Shown: one piece after another, positions 37,728-47,782 of the stretch
How positions within the stretch are numbered: position 1 is the first letter of the stretch
Layout of the letters: the number at the start of each line of letters is the position of its first letter
Origin: Alteromonas halophila
GTDB lineage: Bacteria > Pseudomonadota > Gammaproteobacteria > Enterobacterales > Alteromonadaceae
Length of the DNA stretch: 64,000 bases
Direction of reading: 5' to 3'
Assembly: GCF_014651815.1 (NCBI RefSeq)
Contig: NZ_BMXP01000005.1
Location: 62,001-126,000 of the forward strand
Program-made: the position numbers and the translations under genes
Notes under the pieces: model-generated
Seen by the model: the letters and a program-made list of their open reading frames with translations, nothing else
What the model was told of the DNA's origin: nothing
Database searches by the model: none

Positions 37728-39212
37728 ATGCACGCAAAACAACCCCGACTTAATTTCTGGCAAATATGGAACGTCAGCTTTGGTTTTCTTGGTGTTCAGT
37801 TTGGTTTTGCACTGCAAAACGCAAACGTCAGTCGGATCCTGTCTGATTTAGGCGCTGATCTGCACTCCCTGTCGCTGTTCTGGCTGGTTGCACCGATCAT
37901 GGGGTTGATTGTACAACCCATTGTGGGCTCGGCATCTGACCGCACATGGAATCGCTTAGGGCGCCGTCGTCCGTTTATTCTCGCCGGGGCTTTTGCCGCC
38001 GTACTTGGCATGGTTTTACTGCCCAATGCGCCTTTATTTGTTGCCTTTATGGCACCGATGATTATGGGCGCAATGATGGTGGCGCTGATGGATGCGTCGT
38101 TTAATGTGTGTTTTCAGCCTTTTCGTTCGCTGGTGTCTGATATGGTGCCGGCCGAACAGCGCAATATAGGCTATTCGGTACAGTCTCTGCTCATCAATAT
38201 CGGTGCGGTCATTGGCTCGATTCTGCCGTTTGTACTGACCAATGTGGTGGGGCTTGAGAACACAGCACAACTTGGCGAAGTCGCGCCCTCTGTAATGTGG
38301 GCGTTTTATATCGGTGCAACGGTGCTGCTTGGCACAGTTATCTGGACCGTGATACGTACCAAAGAATATTCGCCAGAAGACTATTACCGGTACAAAGGAG
38401 TGGACCCACAGGCCGCTGAAGAAGCAGAGGCGAAGGTTCCCCTGATACAAAAGCTCCGTGGTTTTTGGACCCTGGTTGCAAATATGCCCACCACCATGAA
38501 ACAGCTGGCGGTGGTGCAGTTTTTTTCCTGGTTTGCGCTGTTTATCATGTGGGTATATACCACTCCTGCCATAACACAGCACATCTGGAACGTAGACAAG
38601 CACTGGTTTGATCCTGACTTTATTGCGGCTGCGCCAATGGTGCCGGAAACCATTGTCGCTGCCAAAGGTGCTGCTGGTGACTGGGTGGGGATCCTGTTCG
38701 CGGCGTATTCCGTGTTTGCGGCCATTTTCTCTGTGTTTTTAGCCAAACTTGCGGATAAGTTCGGGCGTAAACTGGTATATGCCGGTTCACTGGTGCTGGG
38801 CGGGATCAGTTACATCAGCTTCCTGGCGTTTCAGGATTTGCAGTCGGTCGACGTTAACCTGCTGATTACCAGTGTCACGGTTCCTATGGGCGCTGTGAAA
38901 CTACTGATTCCCATGGTCGGGATTGGGATTGCCTGGGCGGCTATTCTGGCACTGCCGTACGCCATGCTGGCCGGTGCATTGCCGCCAAACAAAACCGGCG
39001 TCTACATGGGGATATTCAACTTTACCGTTGCTGCCCCCCAAATTGTATCGGGGCTGACAGCAGGCTGGATATTAAGTGCCGTATTCGATAATGAAGCCAA
39101 ATACATCATTGTGGTAGCCGGCGTCTCGATGATACTGGGCGCACTGGCCGTGTTCTTTGTGAAAGAGCCAGACGTGATGCCCGATGTGATGAGCGAAGGA
39201 GAACAGTTATGA
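37728..39212 (+). CDS. MFS maltose/glucoside transporter, SLC45/GPH-like
   Basis: This 494-residue inner-membrane protein has about 12 hydrophobic segments. The loop after helix 2 contains SDRTWNRLGRRRPF, the signature of SLC45/sucrose-type symporters, and ADKFGRKL repeats a similar loop in the second half. Related proteins carry out maltose uptake in alteromonads and shewanellas lacking the MalEFGK ABC system, and none of those ABC genes is seen here. It lies between the SusA-like enzyme and a GH13 lipoprotein, so maltose or small maltodextrin is the likely cargo, with proton or sodium symport. AGAGAG precedes the ATG. Confidence 0.88.
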   Translation: MHAKQPRLNFWQIWNVSFGFLGVQFGFALQNANVSRILSDLGADLHSLSLFWLVAPIMGLIVQPIVGSASDRTWNRLGRRRPFILAGAFAAVLGMVLLPNAPLFVAFMAPMIMGAMMVALMDASFNVCFQPFRSLVSDMVPAEQRNIGYSVQSLLINIGAVIGSILPFVLTNVVGLENTAQLGEVAPSVMWAFYIGATVLLGTVIWTVIRTKEYSPEDYYRYKGVDPQAAEEAEAKVPLIQKLRGFWTLVANMPTTMKQLAVVQFFSWFALFIMWVYTTPAITQHIWNVDKHWFDPDFIAAAPMVPETIVAAKGAAGDWVGILFAAYSVFAAIFSVFLAKLADKFGRKLVYAGSLVLGGISYISFLAFQDLQSVDVNLLITSVTVPMGAVKLLIPMVGIGIAWAAILALPYAMLAGALPPNKTGVYMGIFNFTVAAPQIVSGLTAGWILSAVFDNEAKYIIVVAGVSMILGALAVFFVKEPDVMPDVMSEGEQL

Positions 39213-40924
39213 GATACGGTACACGTAATGTCGCGATGCTTGCCACGCTGAGTATGCTGGCAGCGGGTTGCGTCACACCGGAAAACGGACCTGAATCCGC
39301 GGCGAAAAAAGGTGCAGAGACACACCAGCGTCAGCATTATTTTGGTACTCGCGAGCCATTCGCCAGCGAGGCTGTCTATTTCGTAATGACCGATCGCTTT
39401 GTTGATGGTGACCCCTCAAACAATCATGAAGACCAGGGTGGCGAACATCCGACCTGGCAATTACCGCTTAAAGGCCCTGACGGTGAGCGTGCGTATGTTG
39501 GCTATATGGGCGGAGACTTACGCGGTGTACTGAATAACGCGGACTATATTAAGGACATGGGATTTACCGCCGTATGGCTGACACCACTGGTTGCCAATCC
39601 TGATCAGGCTTTTACTGGTGATGAGCCCATAACCTATGGCGGCGCCTTCAAAGACGGCGGTAAAACCGGCTACCATGGCTACTGGGCGACCAATTTTTAT
39701 AAGCCCGATGAGCATTTTATCAGTGATGATTTGACGGTGAAGCAGTACACACAGGCCATGCGGGAAATGGGCTTTAAAAATGTGTTTGATATTGTGGCCA
39801 ATCATGGCACGCCCAGTTTTACCATGCCTGACGATCAGCCCGGCTTCGGTGAAATTTATGACAGAGAGGGCAAACTGGTTGCCGACCATGAGAATTTACA
39901 CCCCAGTGAGCTTGACCCCGAGAACAACCCGCTGCACGCCTTTTTTCATGACTATCCGGATCTGGTGAAATTATCAAACCTTGACGATACCAGTCCGGCC
40001 GTTCGTGACTATCTGATTAACAGTTATCTTTACTGGATTGAGCAGGGCGCCGATGCGTTTCGTATTGATACCATTCGTCATGTACCACACAGCTTCTGGC
40101 GGGAAATGTCAGAGCGGGTGAGGGCGGCGCATCCGGGCTTCTATATGTTCGGTGAGAGCTTTGAGTATGATGCCAATGCAATCGCACAGCATACGCTGGA
40201 GAAAAACGGGGCGATAAGCGTGCTGGATTTCCCCATGCAAAAGGCCATGCTGTCTGTGTTTGAAAAACCGGCAGAATCCGATTTTGCCGACCTGGCACCG
40301 ACGCTTCACCTTCAGCATGGTCCATACCGCAACCCTTACGATTTGACCATTTTTTATGATAACCACGATATGGCGCGCATGAATGCCACCGACAACGGGT
40401 TTATTAACGCACATAACTGGCTGTTCACCGTACGTGGGATCCCGGTGGTGTATCAGGGCTCCGAGATTGGCTTTATGCGCGGCACCGCCGAACATGCCGG
40501 GAACCGCAATTACTTTGGCCAGCACAACATTGATAAAGCGCCTGATAATGCCATTCATAATGCACTGCGTGACATCGCGCAGATCCGCAAGCAAACGCCT
40601 GCACTGCAACGTGGCTTGCAGGTCAATGTGCGCCTTAAGGATCATCAGGCTGTATTTTACCGCGTCCTTCAGGATAATAAGCAGGCGCAGACAGCACTTG
40701 TACTGCTTAACAAGGGGCCCCAGACTCAAGCATTTGAGGTGTCTGAGTATATCCAGGGCGGAACCTGGCAGGAACAGTTATCCGGGCAGACACGCACACT
40801 GCGAAACGGCGAGTCGCTGGTTACTGACGTAGCAGCGAATGGTGTCCAGGTGTGGGTAAGAAACGGTGAAGTGCGTCATCCTGCATTGGTGCAACAAATG
40901 AATGAGCAAATGGCGACGCAATAG
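39209..40924 (+). CDS. GH13 alpha-amylase/CGTase-like lipoprotein
   Basis: This 571-residue lipoprotein has lipobox AAGC with Cys21. GH13 motifs are FDIVANHG, DAFRIDTIRH (nucleophile Asp287), MFGESFEYD (acid/base Glu316) and YDNHDMAR (Asp387). The arrangement FVMTDRFVDGDPSNN and GYHGYWATNF recalls cyclodextrin glucanotransferase-like and calcium-binding amylases. A C-terminal beta domain begins near 470. The start codon overlaps the transporter stop (ATGA). Surface location is likely from the lipid anchor but not proven. It is the last gene of its operon and faces malR; between them are three copies of a 7-bp repeat. Confidence 0.87.
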   Translation: MRYGTRNVAMLATLSMLAAGCVTPENGPESAAKKGAETHQRQHYFGTREPFASEAVYFVMTDRFVDGDPSNNHEDQGGEHPTWQLPLKGPDGERAYVGYMGGDLRGVLNNADYIKDMGFTAVWLTPLVANPDQAFTGDEPITYGGAFKDGGKTGYHGYWATNFYKPDEHFISDDLTVKQYTQAMREMGFKNVFDIVANHGTPSFTMPDDQPGFGEIYDREGKLVADHENLHPSELDPENNPLHAFFHDYPDLVKLSNLDDTSPAVRDYLINSYLYWIEQGADAFRIDTIRHVPHSFWREMSERVRAAHPGFYMFGESFEYDANAIAQHTLEKNGAISVLDFPMQKAMLSVFEKPAESDFADLAPTLHLQHGPYRNPYDLTIFYDNHDMARMNATDNGFINAHNWLFTVRGIPVVYQGSEIGFMRGTAEHAGNRNYFGQHNIDKAPDNAIHNALRDIAQIRKQTPALQRGLQVNVRLKDHQAVFYRVLQDNKQAQTALVLLNKGPQTQAFEVSEYIQGGTWQEQLSGQTRTLRNGESLVTDVAANGVQVWVRNGEVRHPALVQQMNEQMATQ

Positions 40925-40931
40925 TCGCCAC

Positions 40932-40952
40932 CTTGTCACTTGTCACTTGTCA
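40932..40952. repeat. Tandem 7-bp repeat, three copies
   Basis: CTTGTCA is repeated three times exactly in the 39-base gap between the convergent GH13 and malR genes. No function is apparent. Such short arrays can vary in copy number by slippage. Confidence 0.85.
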
Positions 40953-40963
40953 CTTTTACTTTT

Positions 40964-42004
40964 CTAATCGCTGCTGGCCGGACCGGCGCCACATGACTGG
41001 CGGATCACCAGTTCAGCCGGCATTAGAAAATCCTCCACTGGCTCGCTGTTTATGGCTTTGAGCAACGTATCAACCAGTAATTCACCTGCACGGCGGGTGT
41101 TTTGCTGGACGGTGGTCAGACTCGGTGTGGTATACGCTGATACCGTGATATTGTCATAACCAACCACCGCAACATCATCCGGTACCATGATATTGGCGTG
41201 ACGAAGTGCACGTAACACGCCCATTGCAATTAAATCGGACGCGCAGACAATGGCATCCGGCAGGCGGGCGTCATTAATCATGGCTTGCGCTGCGGTAAAG
41301 CCGTCATCCTCGGTAGAGATGGCATTGTACTGATTGTCACTGTCGTGAGTGATACCATGCGCACTAAGCGCATCGACAAAGCCCAGGTAACGTGCCATAA
41401 ACTCAGGCGCATGACTGCCCGCATCGCCGACAAAGGCATAGTGTTTATGCCCGTTGTCCAGAAGATGCCGGGTAATGTCATAGCCGCCCTGGTAATTATC
41501 ACAACCAATACTGACGCCGGGATGTTCCGAATCATGTGCCCCCCAACGCACGAAATGCGTGCCCTGTTCCTCTAACTGGGTGAGTTTTGTGCGATAGTCC
41601 AGATAGTCGCCGTAACCAAGCAGAATGATGCCATCCGCTTTGTTTGAGTCTTCATACTCAGCATGCCAGTCACTTTCCAGGTTCTGAAACGATACAAGCA
41701 GATCGTACCCTGCATTCGCACAGGCCCGGGTGATGCTACCCAGCATAGACAGAAAAAACGGATTGATCATAGAATCGTCAGAGGTGGGATCCTCAAACAG
41801 CAGTAACGCAATGGTGTTGCTCTTCTGTTTGCGCAGGTTACTGGCGTTTTTGTCGACTTTATAATTAAGATCGCGCGCAATGCGCTGAATTTTTTCCCGT
41901 GTTTGCTTGTTAACCAGCGGGCTGTCGCTCAACGCACGGGAGACCGTCGACTGAGAGACTCCAGCGATGTGGGCGATATCAAACGAGGTTGCTTTATCTT
42001 TCAT
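40964..42004 (-). CDS. malR: LacI-family transcriptional regulator, predicted maltose/maltodextrin regulator
   Basis: This 346-residue regulator has an N-terminal helix-turn-helix (about 5-28, SFDIAHIAGVSQSTVSRALS), a hinge (KVDKNASNLRKQKS) and a periplasmic-binding-protein-like effector domain (about 60-335). I start at ATG 42004: the longer frame adds 35 residues before a normal LacI N-terminus. The protein is the only LacI member in the window and lies beside the starch operons whose promoters share a LacI-type palindrome, so it is the obvious candidate to bind TGAATACGTATGCA. The effector is probably maltose or a derivative. Naming it MalR rests on this context. Confidence 0.85.
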   Translation of the reverse strand: MKDKATSFDIAHIAGVSQSTVSRALSDSPLVNKQTREKIQRIARDLNYKVDKNASNLRKQKSNTIALLLFEDPTSDDSMINPFFLSMLGSITRACANAGYDLLVSFQNLESDWHAEYEDSNKADGIILLGYGDYLDYRTKLTQLEEQGTHFVRWGAHDSEHPGVSIGCDNYQGGYDITRHLLDNGHKHYAFVGDAGSHAPEFMARYLGFVDALSAHGITHDSDNQYNAISTEDDGFTAAQAMINDARLPDAIVCASDLIAMGVLRALRHANIMVPDDVAVVGYDNITVSAYTTPSLTTVQQNTRRAGELLVDTLLKAINSEPVEDFLMPAELVIRQSCGAGPASSD

Positions 42005-42170
42005 GAACACTACATCTAAAAAGCTACGACAACAGTGTCGAATAGCCTTACGATACCACAGTTTTAGAGGAAATAATGGCATAACCTGGCAAGCAGGCGC
42101 TGGCAGCACAGCTTCTCACCAGTTCGCTGGATTATTGCACAATCAGGCGGGCAGCCGGAAGAAAACATGG

Positions 42171-42197
42171 TTGCACATTTTCTGACAGTGTTATACT
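42171..42197 (+). promoter_or_regulatory. Likely sigma-70 promoter of glnS with extended -10
   Basis: TTGCAC at 42171-42176 and TATACT at 42192-42197 are separated by 15 bases. The TG one base upstream of TATACT makes an extended -10, which can compensate for the short spacer. It ends 45 bases before the glnS ATG. Confidence 0.55.
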
Positions 42198-42242
42198 GCC
42201 CGCTTAAACCATCACTTATTTATACTGAAGGGGAAACCGCGA

Positions 42243-43910
42243 ATGGCCGAGACCGAGCATCGTCCGACCAATTTTATCCGCCAAATTGTAGACAAAGACC
42301 TGGCCTCTGGGCTTCACCAGAGCATTAAAACGCGCTTTCCGCCCGAGCCGAACGGCTTTTTGCATATCGGGCACGCAAAATCCATTTGTCTTAATTTCGG
42401 TATCGCGGAAGACTATGAAGGTAGCTGCAACCTGCGCTTTGATGACACCAACCCGGTGAAAGAAGATATTTCCTTCGTTAATTCCATCAAACAGGACGTA
42501 CACTGGCTTGGCTTTGAGTGGGATGGTGAGGCCAGATATTCATCAGACTATTTTGATCAGTTACATGGCTTTGCCGTTGAACTGATAGAAAAAGGGCTGG
42601 CCTACGTGGATTTCTCTGCGCAGGACAAGGTGCGAGAAATGCGGGGAACGCTGACCGAGCCTGGCACTAACAGTCCGTATCGCGATACGGATATTGAGAC
42701 CAATAAGGCCGAATTCGCCAAAATGACCGCCGGTGAGTACGGCGAAGGCGAGTGCAGCCTGCGCGCTAAAATTGATATGGCCTCGCCCTTTATGTGTATG
42801 CGCGACCCGATAATTTACCGGGTTAAGCATGCCGATCATCACCAGACCGGCAATAAGTGGTGTGTCTACCCTATGTATGACTTCACCCACTGCATTTCCG
42901 ATGCAATTGAAGGGATCACGCATTCACTGTGCACGCTTGAGTTTCAGGATAACCGTCGGCTGTACGACTGGGTCATTGAGAATATCAGCATTGACTGCAC
43001 GCCACGTCAGTACGAATTTTCACGCCTGAACCTAGAGTACACGGTACTCAGTAAACGGCGTCTGATTCAGCTGGTTGAAGACGGTCATGTGAGTGGCTGG
43101 GATGATCCCCGCATGCCAACCATTGCCGGTTTGCGTCGCCGCGGTTATACGCCAGGCTCTATCCGTGAGTTTTGTAAGCGTATTGGCGTTACCAAAATGG
43201 ATAACCGGGTTGAAATGTCGATGCTCGAAGCCTGTATTCGCGATGATCTGAATGTCAACGCACCGCGCGCGATGGCCGTGTTAAACCCTATCAAGCTGGT
43301 GATTGAAAATTATCCGCAAGACAGTGCAGAGACGCTGACGGCGCCGAACCATCCAAATGACGAAAGTATGGGCACCCGGACTATCAGCTTTTCTCGCGAA
43401 GTGTGGATTGAAGCAGAAGACTTTCGCGAGTCTGCCAACAAGAAGTTTAAGCGTCTGGTGCTGGACAAAGAAGTTCGCCTGCGCAATGCCTATGTTGTAA
43501 AAGCCAATCGCGTTGAAAAAGACGAGGCAGGCAATGTTACAACGGTGTTTGCCACATACGATGCGGATACGCTGGGCAAAGATCCGGCCGACGGGCGAAA
43601 AGTAAAAGGCGTGATCCACTGGGTAGATGCCGGGTCGGCACAGCCAGCAGAGTTCAGACTGTACGACCGGTTATTTAACGTGCCTAACCCAGCAGGCGAA
43701 GACGTGTTCACTGATTCTATTAATCCTGAATCACTGAAGGTGGTAAATGGCTATGTAGAAGCTGGTCTGACGGATGCAATACCAGAAAGTGGCGGCTGGC
43801 AGTTTGAGCGGACGGGTTATTTCTGCCTTGATACTGATTCAACGACTGCGCGACCAGTGTTTAACCAAACCGTTGGTTTGCGCGATACCTGGGCAAAAAT
43901 AGGCGACTAA
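42243..43910 (+). CDS. glnS: Glutaminyl-tRNA synthetase
   Basis: This class I aminoacyl-tRNA synthetase charges tRNA-Gln in the cytoplasm. Its 555 residues equal the usual length. The HIGH motif is in FLHIGHAKS, and the KMSKS position reads VLSKRR. Other GlnRS marks are [30 protein letters not shown] and the C-terminal anticodon-binding beta barrels (YFCLDTDST). AGGGG stands upstream of ATG, behind a promoter with extended -10. The gene is divergent from malR and is followed by a good terminator. No unusual feature. Confidence 0.97.
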   Translation: MAETEHRPTNFIRQIVDKDLASGLHQSIKTRFPPEPNGFLHIGHAKSICLNFGIAEDYEGSCNLRFDDTNPVKEDISFVNSIKQDVHWLGFEWDGEARYSSDYFDQLHGFAVELIEKGLAYVDFSAQDKVREMRGTLTEPGTNSPYRDTDIETNKAEFAKMTAGEYGEGECSLRAKIDMASPFMCMRDPIIYRVKHADHHQTGNKWCVYPMYDFTHCISDAIEGITHSLCTLEFQDNRRLYDWVIENISIDCTPRQYEFSRLNLEYTVLSKRRLIQLVEDGHVSGWDDPRMPTIAGLRRRGYTPGSIREFCKRIGVTKMDNRVEMSMLEACIRDDLNVNAPRAMAVLNPIKLVIENYPQDSAETLTAPNHPNDESMGTRTISFSREVWIEAEDFRESANKKFKRLVLDKEVRLRNAYVVKANRVEKDEAGNVTTVFATYDADTLGKDPADGRKVKGVIHWVDAGSAQPAEFRLYDRLFNVPNPAGEDVFTDSINPESLKVVNGYVEAGLTDAIPESGGWQFERTGYFCLDTDSTTARPVFNQTVGLRDTWAKIGD

Positions 43911-43936
43911 CCGGGCAGTCGCCAAAGTAGATAAGC

Positions 43937-43964
43937 AAGCCGCCATCACAGGCGGCTTTTTTTA
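43937..43964 (+). terminator. Rho-independent terminator after glnS
   Basis: AAGCCGCC / GGCGGCTT stem with a six-base loop and T run. It overlaps the last bases of the convergent yciK gene. Confidence 0.9.
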
Positions 43965-44705
43965 TTTAGGCTGACAATCAACAGAGGTACCGGTGATCCC
44001 TTCGCTGTCTTCTCCCATCAGGTAAAGGTACAGCGGCATGATCTGAGCCGGTGTTTTCAGCGTGTCAGGATCTTCAGCAGGGAAGGCCTGGGCGCGCATA
44101 TTGGTGCGTGTTGCCCCTGGGTTTATACAGTTAAAACGTATGCCTTTGTTGCGGTATTCATCGGCCAGGGTTTGCATAATACCCTCGGTGGCAAATTTTG
44201 AAGCTGCATAGGTACCCCAGAAACTTCTGCCTTCGCGGCCCACTGACGAGGTGGTAAAAATGACCGAGGCTTTGTCGTTTTGCTCCAGCAATGGCAGTAG
44301 TGCCTGTGTCATAAACACCGTGCCATTAACATTGATTTCCATAACCGTGCGCCATTCATCCGCAGGAATATCTTTAAAAGCGCTTAAATGACCGAGCACG
44401 GACGCATTGTGCAGTACACCATCAAGTTTACCAAACTGCTCTTTTATGGTTTGCGTCATTTGCTGGTAGTGGTTTGGGGTAGCACCTTGCAAATCAAGAG
44501 GAATAATCGCCGGTTCAGGCAGTCCTTCTTCGACGATACTGTCGTACACCTTTTCCAGCTTACTCACCGTGCGCCCAAGCAGAATGACTGTTGCCCCGTG
44601 CCGGGCATACGTATGTGCTGCCTGAGCACCTATGCCGTCACCTGCGCCCGTCACCAATACTACTTTGTTTTCCAAAAGCCCGTGAGGCGCTTTATAGTCA
44701 TTCAT
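43962..44705 (-). CDS. yciK: Short-chain dehydrogenase/reductase, YciK family
   Basis: This 247-residue cytoplasmic SDR has the NAD(P)-binding GAGDGIG, HNASVLG, the Ser of TTSSVGREG and the catalytic Y-x3-K in YAASKFA. CINPGATRTNMRAQAFP is characteristic of YciK. I start at ATG 44705 (MNDYKAPHG), which matches the usual length (about 250) and follows a CAGGA sequence. The longer frame adds 29 atypical residues. The natural substrate of YciK is not known. It ends head-on with glnS, sharing the terminator. Confidence 0.9.
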   Translation of the reverse strand: MNDYKAPHGLLENKVVLVTGAGDGIGAQAAHTYARHGATVILLGRTVSKLEKVYDSIVEEGLPEPAIIPLDLQGATPNHYQQMTQTIKEQFGKLDGVLHNASVLGHLSAFKDIPADEWRTVMEINVNGTVFMTQALLPLLEQNDKASVIFTTSSVGREGRSFWGTYAASKFATEGIMQTLADEYRNKGIRFNCINPGATRTNMRAQAFPAEDPDTLKTPAQIMPLYLYLMGEDSEGITGTSVDCQPK

Positions 44706-44990
44706 ATTACTGTCCTGATTGATATCGCTAATTCCCCAAATTCTACCCATGCATGCGCATAAGTAAAATGCCGTGCGACGAAAATTCCTCACATTAAAAA
44801 ATACTTACAAGCAATTAACAAACCTTTGCAAAGTTGCAACAAAGTCAATAAGATTGAACTATGCTCAACTGGTCTAACATGTTTAAAACCCGTTAACGCA
44901 CTACTGCTTACCGACTGGTGCTGTTACCTGAGTATCAGCCACAACTGGTTTTGGACACAGAATAAAAACAATGTTTTGTAGGGAGAAAGA

Positions 44991-47588
44991 ATGAGAAAAC
45001 TACTATTGAGTTCCAGTGTTGCTGTCGCGCTGGGCCTTGCCGGATGTGGTGGCTCGGAGACACTCGACGATGTACAGGCGGAGACGCCAGTGGAAGCGCC
45101 CCTTTCTCGTGTTGTCTTTGACCCGGGTGCCGGTAACGTCAATATTCCCAACGATATCCTCATGCTGCCAGGCGATGACGGCTTCTTTGATTACACACTG
45201 AATATTCCGGTGGCTGATCCTACTGATTTCGGCGACCCGCAAAACGCTCTGAATGTACTGGATGGCTGGTCAACACAGCATCCGTTCCAGATAGAAATTT
45301 CCACTGCGGCCGGTGTAAGTCTGGACGCGTCGACACTGGCGTCTGGGGTTCATCTGTTTGAGGCGACACATGGACTGGATATCCGCGACCCGGACTGTGC
45401 GCAGGCTGAAATCCCGTCATCAGGCTGTAAGGTGGGCGACAAGCTGACCTACGGTGTTGATTATGTTGCAAATCTTGCTGGCCCGGACACCATTAATGTC
45501 GTCCCCCTTAAGCCGCTTAAACCGGCACAGGGCTACATGCTGGTAGTGACCAATGATTTGCAGGACTCAGAAGGCAATGGTGTTGAGGGCTCTACGACCT
45601 GGGACCTGGTAAGTCAGGATATCAATACCAATCCGTTATCGACAGAAAGTCAGCTATTGGTTCAGCAACTGGTCAATTCTCTAATTGCACCGGTGGTTGA
45701 TGCAGGGGTGAGCAGAGACAGCATCTCGTATGCCGCTGCCTTTACCACGCAATCAACCAGTATTGCGCTGGATACCATTAAGAAGGTCATGGTTTCTGAA
45801 TACGCGGCACGCGCCGGAGCCGGTGATCCAACAGCAGGGCAGGCTTTGCCGGCTATTGTTGCACGAACGCCTGATGCTGCGCCCAATGCTATGGAGGCGC
45901 TGGGTTTAGTGAATCAGCAGGCTGTTGACGGTGCTGTGGAGCAGGGTATTGCCGCTTTACCACCGCAGGCAGAACCGCTTATTCCAGCGATTCGCGCAAC
46001 AGACTTTTCGGCCCTGCAAACCTGCGATGGGCTGCTTGGCACGGCTAGCGGTCAGCTGGCGGGTGTATGGGGTCAGTTAAATGACTTTGCGGTCGGTATC
46101 TCAGAAGGGATCCTGCAACAGGCTGGGCCTTTATGTGCAGCCTCACGGTTTGAAGGTGAAATTTCCCTGCCGTACTTCCTCGGCGTTCCCAGTGCGGAGA
46201 ATTCTCTGGCACCGGTGAATACCTTCTGGCAGGCCGCCTGTGACAGTGGTGTTGTTCTTAATCAGGCATCCGATGAAGTACTGGCGTCTGCTACGCCAGG
46301 TCCCAACAATGAAATGTGTCAGCAGCTGGGACTGGCCGATCTGCGGGTCAATGGTGAGAAGCTGGACCCGGCCCGTAATGTTACACGGTTTAACCCGTAT
46401 CCGCAGCCAACAGGCGGCAATATGGGCAAGGAAACGCTGGATGTCCAGATCACTGTGCCAAATGCTATGGTATCTTCGGCGCTAGGTTTCCCCATTGAAA
46501 AACCTGAGGCTGGCTGGCCAGTCGTGATCCTGTCACACGGTATTACCAGCCGTAAGGAAGATATGCTGGCGATTACGGGCACACTGTCACTTGCCGGTAT
46601 CGCAACGGTGGCCATTGACCATCCTCTGCACGGCAGCCGGGGCTATGATCTCGATGGCGACGGTACCGACGATCTGAATGCAACCTTCGTCAGCGCAACG
46701 CATTACATGAACCTGGGTAATCTGCCAACGGCCAGAGATAACCTGCGTCAGAGTGTGTCTGACTTTATGGGGCTGCGGCTTGGTCTGAATGCGGTTGTTG
46801 ATACTACCGACAGTCAGGCGGTTGACTTTGACATGTCACGCGTCTCAGTCATGGGCGTCTCACTCGGAGCAATGACGGTGGGGAATGTCTCAGCGGTTGC
46901 CAATACCAGCATGGGTGGCGATCTGGCTGCGCTTGATGGTTTGTTCGCAGTACAACAGGCTTCCCTCGAATCACCAGGAGGCGGTGCTGCGCAGTTCCTG
47001 CTTGAGTCACCGAGTTTTGGACCGCTGATCAAAGGTCTGCTGCTGACTGAGTCGTCGCCTGAGTTCCGAGCATTGTTAGAAGCACAGTTTGGCTCGACCG
47101 ATGTAACTGAAGAGGAACTTGCTGAAGCGGTTGGCCTGTTCCTGGATAACGCCAGTGAAGAGCAAATGGCCACTATTAACGGCACATTTGCTCAGTTTGC
47201 CTTTGCAGCGCAGACTGTGCTGGATGCAGGAGATCCGAATAACTACGCGAAAACGCTGGGTGAAACCACACCGGTGCATATGATGACCGTAGTAGGAGAT
47301 GGCAGCGAACAGAATCCGCCGGATCAGGTTATTCCGGTGTCAACATCGTTACCACTTGCCGGTCAAATGCCGTATGCCGGCATTGTGGGTCTGCAGCAGG
47401 TTACAACCACGCAAACTGGCGATCCGGTATCAGGCCATGTGCTGTTTAACAGTGGTGCACACGCATCGAGCCTGAGCCCGAATGCAAGTCCGGCAGTGAC
47501 CGAGGAAATGCAGCGTGAAGTTGCCGGTTATATCGGCAGCAGCGCGACGGTGTTGCCAATTACTAATGAAGATGTGGTAGCAAACTAA
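44991..47588 (+). CDS. VolA/Pla-1-type surface lipoprotein lipase
   Basis: This 865-residue lipoprotein has lipobox LAGC with Cys19. It matches the VolA/Pla-1/cef lipase family of vibrios and relatives, which are surface-exposed (lyso)phospholipases or lipases. The N-terminal half is beta-rich (FDPGAGNVNIPNDIL is the typical opening, and LKPAQGYMLVVTNDL). The alpha/beta-hydrolase part holds SHGITSRKED and the nucleophile elbow GVSLG with Ser624. A catalytic His is plausible in SGHVLFNSGAHAS. GGGAGAAAG precedes the ATG. A terminator follows directly, so it is monocistronic. Substrate preference is not visible from sequence. Confidence 0.88.
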   Translation: MRKLLLSSSVAVALGLAGCGGSETLDDVQAETPVEAPLSRVVFDPGAGNVNIPNDILMLPGDDGFFDYTLNIPVADPTDFGDPQNALNVLDGWSTQHPFQIEISTAAGVSLDASTLASGVHLFEATHGLDIRDPDCAQAEIPSSGCKVGDKLTYGVDYVANLAGPDTINVVPLKPLKPAQGYMLVVTNDLQDSEGNGVEGSTTWDLVSQDINTNPLSTESQLLVQQLVNSLIAPVVDAGVSRDSISYAAAFTTQSTSIALDTIKKVMVSEYAARAGAGDPTAGQALPAIVARTPDAAPNAMEALGLVNQQAVDGAVEQGIAALPPQAEPLIPAIRATDFSALQTCDGLLGTASGQLAGVWGQLNDFAVGISEGILQQAGPLCAASRFEGEISLPYFLGVPSAENSLAPVNTFWQAACDSGVVLNQASDEVLASATPGPNNEMCQQLGLADLRVNGEKLDPARNVTRFNPYPQPTGGNMGKETLDVQITVPNAMVSSALGFPIEKPEAGWPVVILSHGITSRKEDMLAITGTLSLAGIATVAIDHPLHGSRGYDLDGDGTDDLNATFVSATHYMNLGNLPTARDNLRQSVSDFMGLRLGLNAVVDTTDSQAVDFDMSRVSVMGVSLGAMTVGNVSAVANTSMGGDLAALDGLFAVQQASLESPGGGAAQFLLESPSFGPLIKGLLLTESSPEFRALLEAQFGSTDVTEEELAEAVGLFLDNASEEQMATINGTFAQFAFAAQTVLDAGDPNNYAKTLGETTPVHMMTVVGDGSEQNPPDQVIPVSTSLPLAGQMPYAGIVGLQQVTTTQTGDPVSGHVLFNSGAHASSLSPNASPAVTEEMQREVAGYIGSSATVLPITNEDVVAN

Positions 47589-47606
47589 CTACATCAAATC
47601 GTTTAT

Positions 47607-47637
47607 AAAAACCGGCATTTATGTGCCGGTTTTTTTA
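47607..47637 (+). terminator. Rho-independent terminator after VolA-like gene
   Basis: AAAAACCGGCA / TGCCGGTTTTT stem with a six-base loop and a T run. Confidence 0.92.
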
Positions 47638-47782
47638 TGCCTGAATTTCATAGTCGTTAATTGTATGTGTGGATAAGTTAATGTATTGTTAATTGGTCCG
47701 ATCTGTCAGCAACGAGGCACCGCATTCAGGGATGTAACGTGCTGATATGAAATACTAAAACAAACTCTATGAGGGACTACGC

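Noticed and set aside
42005..42109. N-terminal extension of the LacI regulator
   Set aside because: The frame is open, but a LacI-family N-terminus begins at 42004 and the added residues resemble no domain.
44606..44615. CATACGTATG palindrome resembling the MalR core
   Set aside because: It lies inside the yciK coding region, lacks the outer TGAA/CA bases of the other sites and is not near a promoter.
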